Assembly (NCBI RefSeq): GCF_014212055.1
Contig: NZ_JACJVO010000042.1
Span: 17,339-81,338 of the forward strand
Reading direction: 5' to 3'
Length of the DNA stretch: 64,000 bases
From: Cohnella zeiphila
GTDB taxonomy: Bacteria; Bacillota; Bacilli; Paenibacillales; Paenibacillaceae
Shown here: positions 60,371 to 64,000 of the stretch, piece after piece
How the letters are laid out: each line of letters opens with the position of its first letter
Position numbering within the stretch: the stretch's first letter is position 1
Notes under the pieces: generated by a model
Seen by the model: only the letters and a program-made list of their open reading frames with translations
What the model was told of the DNA's origin: nothing
Databases searched by the model: none
Made by a program: the position numbers and the translations under genes

Positions 60371-62053
60371 ATGCGAACCGGAGCTTTCTGGCAGGAAAAC
60401 GTCGTCTACCAAATTTACCCGCGCAGCTTCCAGGACAGCAACGGAGACGGAGTCGGCGATCTTCGCGGGATCATCGGCCGTCTCGATTACTTGCGGACGC
60501 TCGGCGTCGGGATTGTCTGGCTGAGCCCCGTATACGAGTCGCCGAACGACGATAACGGCTACGATATCAGCGATTACGAAGCGATCATGGAACAATTCGG
60601 CACGATGGCCGACTGGGAGGAGCTGCTGGCGGGCCTGCACGTGCGGGGCATCAAGCTGGTCATGGACCTCGTCGTCAACCATTCCTCCGACGAGCATCGG
60701 TGGTTCGGGGAGTCGCGGAAGTCGAAGGACAATCCGTACCGCGATTATTATATTTGGCGGCCCGGCAAGCCGGACGGGAGGGAGCCGAACAACTGGACCT
60801 CCTTCTTCGGCGGCTCCGCCTGGCAGTACGACGAGGCGACGGACGAGTTCTACCTTCATCTGTTCTCGAAGAAGCAGCCAGATCTCAATTGGGACAACCC
60901 GAAGCTGCGCCGGGAAGTGTACGACATGATGAAGTTCTGGCTGGACAAAGGGATAGACGGCTTCCGGATGGACGTCATCAACTGCATCTCCAAGGCGGAC
61001 GGCCTGCCGAGCGCGGGCGAGGACCGCTATGCTTGGGGCGGAGACTTCTTCCTGTGCGGTCCGCGCCTGGAGGAGTACCTGAAGGAGATGAACGAGCAGG
61101 TTCTGTCGCGGTACGACGCGATGACAGTCGGCGAGATGCCGGGCGTGACGCCGGAGCAGGCTGCCGCCTACACCGATCCGGCGAACAAGGAAGTCAACAT
61201 GGTGTTCCAATTCGAGACGATGGACATCGATTCCGGCGAAGGCGGCAAATGGAACGTGAAGCCGTGGAAGCTTGCGGATCTGAAGGCGGTGACGGGCAAG
61301 TGGCAGAACGGGTTGAACGGCCGGGGCTGGAACAGCCTGTATCTGAACAATCACGACCAGCCGCGCATGGTGTCCCGGTTCGGGAACGATACGGTTTACC
61401 GCAAGGAGTCGGCCAAGCTGCTCGCCACTTTCCTTCATACGCAGCAGGGAACGCCGTATATTTATCAGGGCGAAGAGATCGGCATGACGAACATCCGGCT
61501 CCCCAAGCTGGAGGATTACCGGGACATCGAGACGCTCAACTTCTATCGCGATGCGACCGGGCAGTGGGGCTGGACGCACGAGCGGGCGATGGAAGCTATC
61601 TACGCCAAAGGGCGGGACAACGCGCGGACGCCGATGCAGTGGGACGCGGGCCCGCAGGCCGGATTCACGACGGGGCGGCCGTGGCTTCCCGTGAATCCGA
61701 ATTATCCGGAGATCAACGCGGAAGAGGCGCTGCGGGACCCCGATTCGATCTTTCATTATTACCGGACGCTGATCGCCCTGCGCAAGCAGCACCCGATTCT
61801 GATCTACGGCGACTACCGGATCCTCCTGGAGGAGCATGAGCAAATTTACGCCTACACCCGTTCGTGGCAGGGCGAGACGTGGCTCGTGCTGCTCAACTTC
61901 TCGGACGGCGCCGCGTCGGCGAAGCTTCCGCCGGAGCTGCCGGCGGGAGGGGAGCTAGAGCCGATCGTCTGCAACTACCCGGATTCGGATGCCGCGCGGC
62001 GGGAAGACGTGCGGCTTCGGCCTTACGAGGCGTTGGTGTTAAAACTTGCATAG
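60371..62053 (+). CDS. Oligo-1,6-glucosidase / alpha-glucosidase (GH13)
   Basis: 560 residues, cytoplasmic. Starts FWQENVVYQIYPRSFQDSNGD split over the usual GH13 N-terminus; region I DLVVNHSSDEH, nucleophile Asp201 in DGFRMDVI, acid/base Glu255 in VGEMPGV, and Asp329 in LNNHDQPR, spaced like Bacillus oligo-1,6-glucosidase. Cleaves isomaltose-type or short malto-oligosaccharides. Single gene with its own terminator; ATG 60371. Confidence 0.92.
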   Translation: MRTGAFWQENVVYQIYPRSFQDSNGDGVGDLRGIIGRLDYLRTLGVGIVWLSPVYESPNDDNGYDISDYEAIMEQFGTMADWEELLAGLHVRGIKLVMDLVVNHSSDEHRWFGESRKSKDNPYRDYYIWRPGKPDGREPNNWTSFFGGSAWQYDEATDEFYLHLFSKKQPDLNWDNPKLRREVYDMMKFWLDKGIDGFRMDVINCISKADGLPSAGEDRYAWGGDFFLCGPRLEEYLKEMNEQVLSRYDAMTVGEMPGVTPEQAAAYTDPANKEVNMVFQFETMDIDSGEGGKWNVKPWKLADLKAVTGKWQNGLNGRGWNSLYLNNHDQPRMVSRFGNDTVYRKESAKLLATFLHTQQGTPYIYQGEEIGMTNIRLPKLEDYRDIETLNFYRDATGQWGWTHERAMEAIYAKGRDNARTPMQWDAGPQAGFTTGRPWLPVNPNYPEINAEEALRDPDSIFHYYRTLIALRKQHPILIYGDYRILLEEHEQIYAYTRSWQGETWLVLLNFSDGAASAKLPPELPAGGELEPIVCNYPDSDAARREDVRLRPYEALVLKLA

Positions 62054-62057
62054 ATCG

Positions 62058-62106
62058 AAAAAAATCGCACGATGCGAGCGTGATTCGCCGCTTCTGCGAT
62101 TTTTTT
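62058..62106 (+). terminator. Terminator of the alpha-glucosidase gene
   Basis: AAAAAAATCGCA (62058-62069) pairs with TGCGATTTTTTT (62095-62106) around a partly folded 25-base loop. Symmetric A and T runs make it usable on both strands. Confidence 0.8.
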
Positions 62107-62251
62107 CATGGACTCCGATCGGTCCGTTCTCCAACAAACGGCCGCGAAATTTGATCGATTTTAATCTTTCGCTGACATGCCTCTGATGTTGACAAGTTAC
62201 GGTACACTCGAGCCCGATTATCGAAGCTTAGGGTTCAGATGAGGGGATGAG

Positions 62252-63130
62252 ATGAGCAAACGAACTTTCGCGGTGGATCTGCACTGCCATACCCGAATGT
62301 CCGACAACGACAAATCGATCGAAGAGGTGCTCCGGATCGCCCGCGGCAACGGAGTGACGCATCTGGCGGTCACCGACCACGATACGACGGCCGGGCTGGC
62401 GGAAGCCGCCCGGTTGGGCGGGGAGATCGGCATCGAGATCGTGCCCGGCATCGAAATTTCGGCTTATGATTTCCGCCGCAAACGCCGCGCCCATGTGCTG
62501 GGCTTGTTCGTCGAGCCGGGGCATGCCGCGCTGGAGGAGCTGTGCCGGCCTACCGTCGAATTGCGGGATCGGCTGTCCCGGAAAATGGTCGATCGTTTGA
62601 TCGAAGCGGGCTATCGTCTGTCCTGGCCGCAGGTGCAAGCTTATGCCGCCGGCGGAACCGGCGTTTACAAACAGCACATTATGCATGCATTGATGGACGA
62701 AGGGTACTGCGACGCCATTTACAGTCCGCTTTACCGAGAGCTTTTCTCGCGGGGAGAAGGCGGCGAGCCGGGAATCGCTCACTTGCCGATGACGTACGTC
62801 GACGCGTTCGACGCGATCGAAGCCGTCGCCAAGGCGGGGGGCGTGCCGATCTTGGCCCATCCCGGACAGCTCGGCAATTTCGAGGCCGTGGAAGAGTGGG
62901 CGGAGGCGGGCTTAAGAGGCATCGAGGCTTATCATCCGTCGCACCTGGAAGAGCATGTCGCGCTGGCGCTGGACATGGCCGATCGTTTCGGTCTGTTCGT
63001 CACCGGCGGCGCGGATTACCACGGCTTCTACGGCGATCCGGAATGCCTGCCGGGGGACTGCGGCGTCGATCTTGGCCGCTTGGAGTCCCTGAAGGCCGAG
63101 GCCGCCTTGCGAGGAGGAGTGGCGCGATGA
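62252..63130 (+). CDS. PHP-domain phosphoesterase
   Basis: 292 residues. Metal-binding DLHCHTRMSD, VTDHDTTAGL, IVPGIEISAYD, PILAHPGQLG and the late TGGADYHGF are the PHP motif set, closest in look to the TrpH/YciV-type branch. A PHP enzyme from Eggerthella (PhnPP) hydrolyses the ribosyl cyclic phosphate formed by C-P lyase (established for that protein). The coupled next gene belongs to a phosphonate-associated family, so the same role is possible here; inference. GGGGATGAG ribosome binding site; ATGA overlap with the next gene. Confidence 0.82.
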   Translation: MSKRTFAVDLHCHTRMSDNDKSIEEVLRIARGNGVTHLAVTDHDTTAGLAEAARLGGEIGIEIVPGIEISAYDFRRKRRAHVLGLFVEPGHAALEELCRPTVELRDRLSRKMVDRLIEAGYRLSWPQVQAYAAGGTGVYKQHIMHALMDEGYCDAIYSPLYRELFSRGEGGEPGIAHLPMTYVDAFDAIEAVAKAGGVPILAHPGQLGNFEAVEEWAEAGLRGIEAYHPSHLEEHVALALDMADRFGLFVTGGADYHGFYGDPECLPGDCGVDLGRLESLKAEAALRGGVAR

Positions 63131-63777
63131 AGCACATTCACCAAGAGCCGCCGAAAGGCAAGCCGCTGTCGGAGGAGCCTACCCTTCATGAGTCGGCGCG
63201 GATTATCGACAGCTACGTCGGGGAGTGGACGGCGATCGGGGCCGGCAGCCGCCTGCTCGAATGCACGTTCGGCGACTACAGCTATTGCGTGGATCAAGTG
63301 CAGATCCACTATGCGGATATCGGCAAGTTTTGTTCGATCGCTTCGCACGCCTGCATCAATCCCGGCAATCATCCGATGTGGCGGGTCACCCAGCACCACT
63401 CGACCTACCGCAGGGCCAACTACCGGTTCGCCGAGTCGGACGACAAAGACTTTTTCGATTGGCGCCGGGCCCATCGCGTCGTCATCGGCCACGATGTGTG
63501 GATCGGCCACGGCGTTACGGTGATGCCGGGCGTCTCCATCGGTACGGGATCGGTCGTCGGCTCCGGCGCGGTCGTCACCAAGGACGTGCCGCCTTACACG
63601 ATCGTGGCGGGGGTGCCGGCCAAGCCGATCCGGAGGCGGTTCCCGGAGGAGATCGCCGGGAAGCTGCTGGAGATCGCCTGGTGGGATTGGCCGAGAGAGC
63701 TGCTGGAAGAGCGCTTCGACGAGCTCAACGCCGAACCGGAAGCTTTTATTCGAAAGTACGCTTCGTCCGCCGTCTAG
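63127..63777 (+). CDS. Hexapeptide-repeat transferase of the phosphonate-associated type
   Basis: 216 residues. Left-handed beta-helix repeats with LGDY-like FGDYSYCVDQVQI, IGKFCSIASHACINPGNHPMWR, FDWRRAHRVVIGHDVWIGHG and VPPYTIVAGVPAKPIRRRFPEEI. This matches my memory of the family named phosphonate metabolism protein, transferase hexapeptide repeat (TIGR03308), found in C-P lyase clusters. Acyl donor and acceptor unknown. ATG 63127 overlaps the PHP gene; the open frame further upstream is not used. Confidence 0.82.
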   Translation: MKHIHQEPPKGKPLSEEPTLHESARIIDSYVGEWTAIGAGSRLLECTFGDYSYCVDQVQIHYADIGKFCSIASHACINPGNHPMWRVTQHHSTYRRANYRFAESDDKDFFDWRRAHRVVIGHDVWIGHGVTVMPGVSIGTGSVVGSGAVVTKDVPPYTIVAGVPAKPIRRRFPEEIAGKLLEIAWWDWPRELLEERFDELNAEPEAFIRKYASSAV

Positions 63778-63791
63778 TTAGGTTTCGTCAA

Positions 63792-63823
63792 GCCGCTTCG
63801 GAAAGCGCCGGAGCGGTTTTTTT
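63792..63823 (+). terminator. Terminator of the PHP/transferase operon
   Basis: GCCGCTTCGG (63792-63801), loop AAAGCG, CCGGAGCGGT (63808-63817), with two wobble pairs, then seven T. It directly precedes the intron-like sequence. Confidence 0.85.
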
Positions 63824-63830
63824 GTCCCGC

Positions 63831-64000
63831 GTGCCCAGCGAAGCACGCATTCTCTAGCCGGTGAAAGTCCGGTCACGGGAGGGGCCAAGTCCCCGTGTAG
63901 CTAGGATGCCTGCGTATGGCGAAATCTGTGCGTAGAAGCGCATCGACGGAAGTACCTGTCAGAGACAGGGCGAGCAACGGACCAGGCCGCAACATGAAGT
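63831..64000 (+). mobile_element. 5' part of a group II intron (continues beyond window)
   Basis: From about 63831 the sequence changes to a highly structured type beginning GTGCCC, near the group II 5' consensus GTGYG. It continues CTAGCCGGTGAAAGTCCGGT (from about 63853), GTGTAGCTAGG, and ends with CGCAACATGAAGT. These are domain I-like stretches as I remember them from bacterial introns that encode a reverse transcriptase. It starts 7 bases after the T run of a terminator, the insertion preference of group IIC introns. The ORF and 3' end are outside. Confidence 0.72.

Noticed and set aside
62252..63130. CpsB/YwqE tyrosine phosphatase partner of the EPS kinase
   Set aside because: It has the PHP motif set of the TrpH/YciV branch, lies about 54 kb from the kinase and is coupled to a phosphonate-type transferase.

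Overview
The window looks like chromosome of a GC-rich member of the Paenibacillaceae (Cohnella or Paenibacillus type). The reasons are the YesM/YesN two-component systems beside LplB/YtcP-type sugar importers, a paeninodin-like lasso peptide cluster, a Wzx/Wzy exopolysaccharide locus, Gram-positive ribosome binding sites and CcpA-like operators. Assignments rest on sequence motifs read by eye; no database search was run.

Layout. 1-4457: end of a C-P lyase (phosphonate) operon, phnJ (cut by the window edge), phnK, phnL, phnM and a TIM-barrel protein; phnK carries an in-frame stop shortly before its normal end and phnL lacks a standard start codon. 4458-6369: a long structured non-coding stretch, then a soluble DegS/LiaS-like kinase and its NarL-type regulator. 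6599-24360: an exopolysaccharide locus with chain-length regulator, tyrosine kinase, GalU, priming transferase, glycosyltransferases, Wzy, Wzx, acyl- and pyruvyltransferases, ManC, UDP-glucose dehydrogenase and a secreted glycosidase. The precursor genes point to glucose, glucuronic acid and mannose with pyruvyl and probably acetyl decoration.

24374-33354: the most notable region, a lasso peptide cluster. Order: sulfotransferase, cyclase (C), a 45-residue precursor (A, 27616-27753), HPr-kinase-like peptide kinase (K), RRE protein (B1), protease (B2), a nucleotidyltransferase-like protein, exporter (D), and a convergent APS kinase that would make PAPS for the sulfotransferase. The precursor tail has a tyrosine in an acidic context and ends in serine, so a doubly modified (sulfated and phosphorylated) lasso peptide is a concrete, testable prediction.

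33490-51884: a VanZ-like protein, a YbjQ pair, and two sugar-uptake regulons. One is LplB-YtcP-lipoprotein-YesM-YesN. The other is a lipoprotein plus two permeases divergent from YesM-YesN. Between them lie an AraC regulator and a GH36-type alpha-galactosidase. Neither importer has its own ATPase. 51921-53501: palindromic intergenic repeats, the fourth of which is split by an IS3-family element. 53644-62053: mixed metabolic genes (HAD, APH-like kinase, methyltransferase, PhyH dioxygenase with divergent AraC, histidine phosphatase, GNAT-GyrI fusion, VOC protein, oligo-1,6-glucosidase). 62252-63777: a PHP phosphoesterase and a hexapeptide transferase of the type found in phosphonate gene clusters. 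63831-64000: the 5' end of what looks like a group II intron placed just after a terminator.
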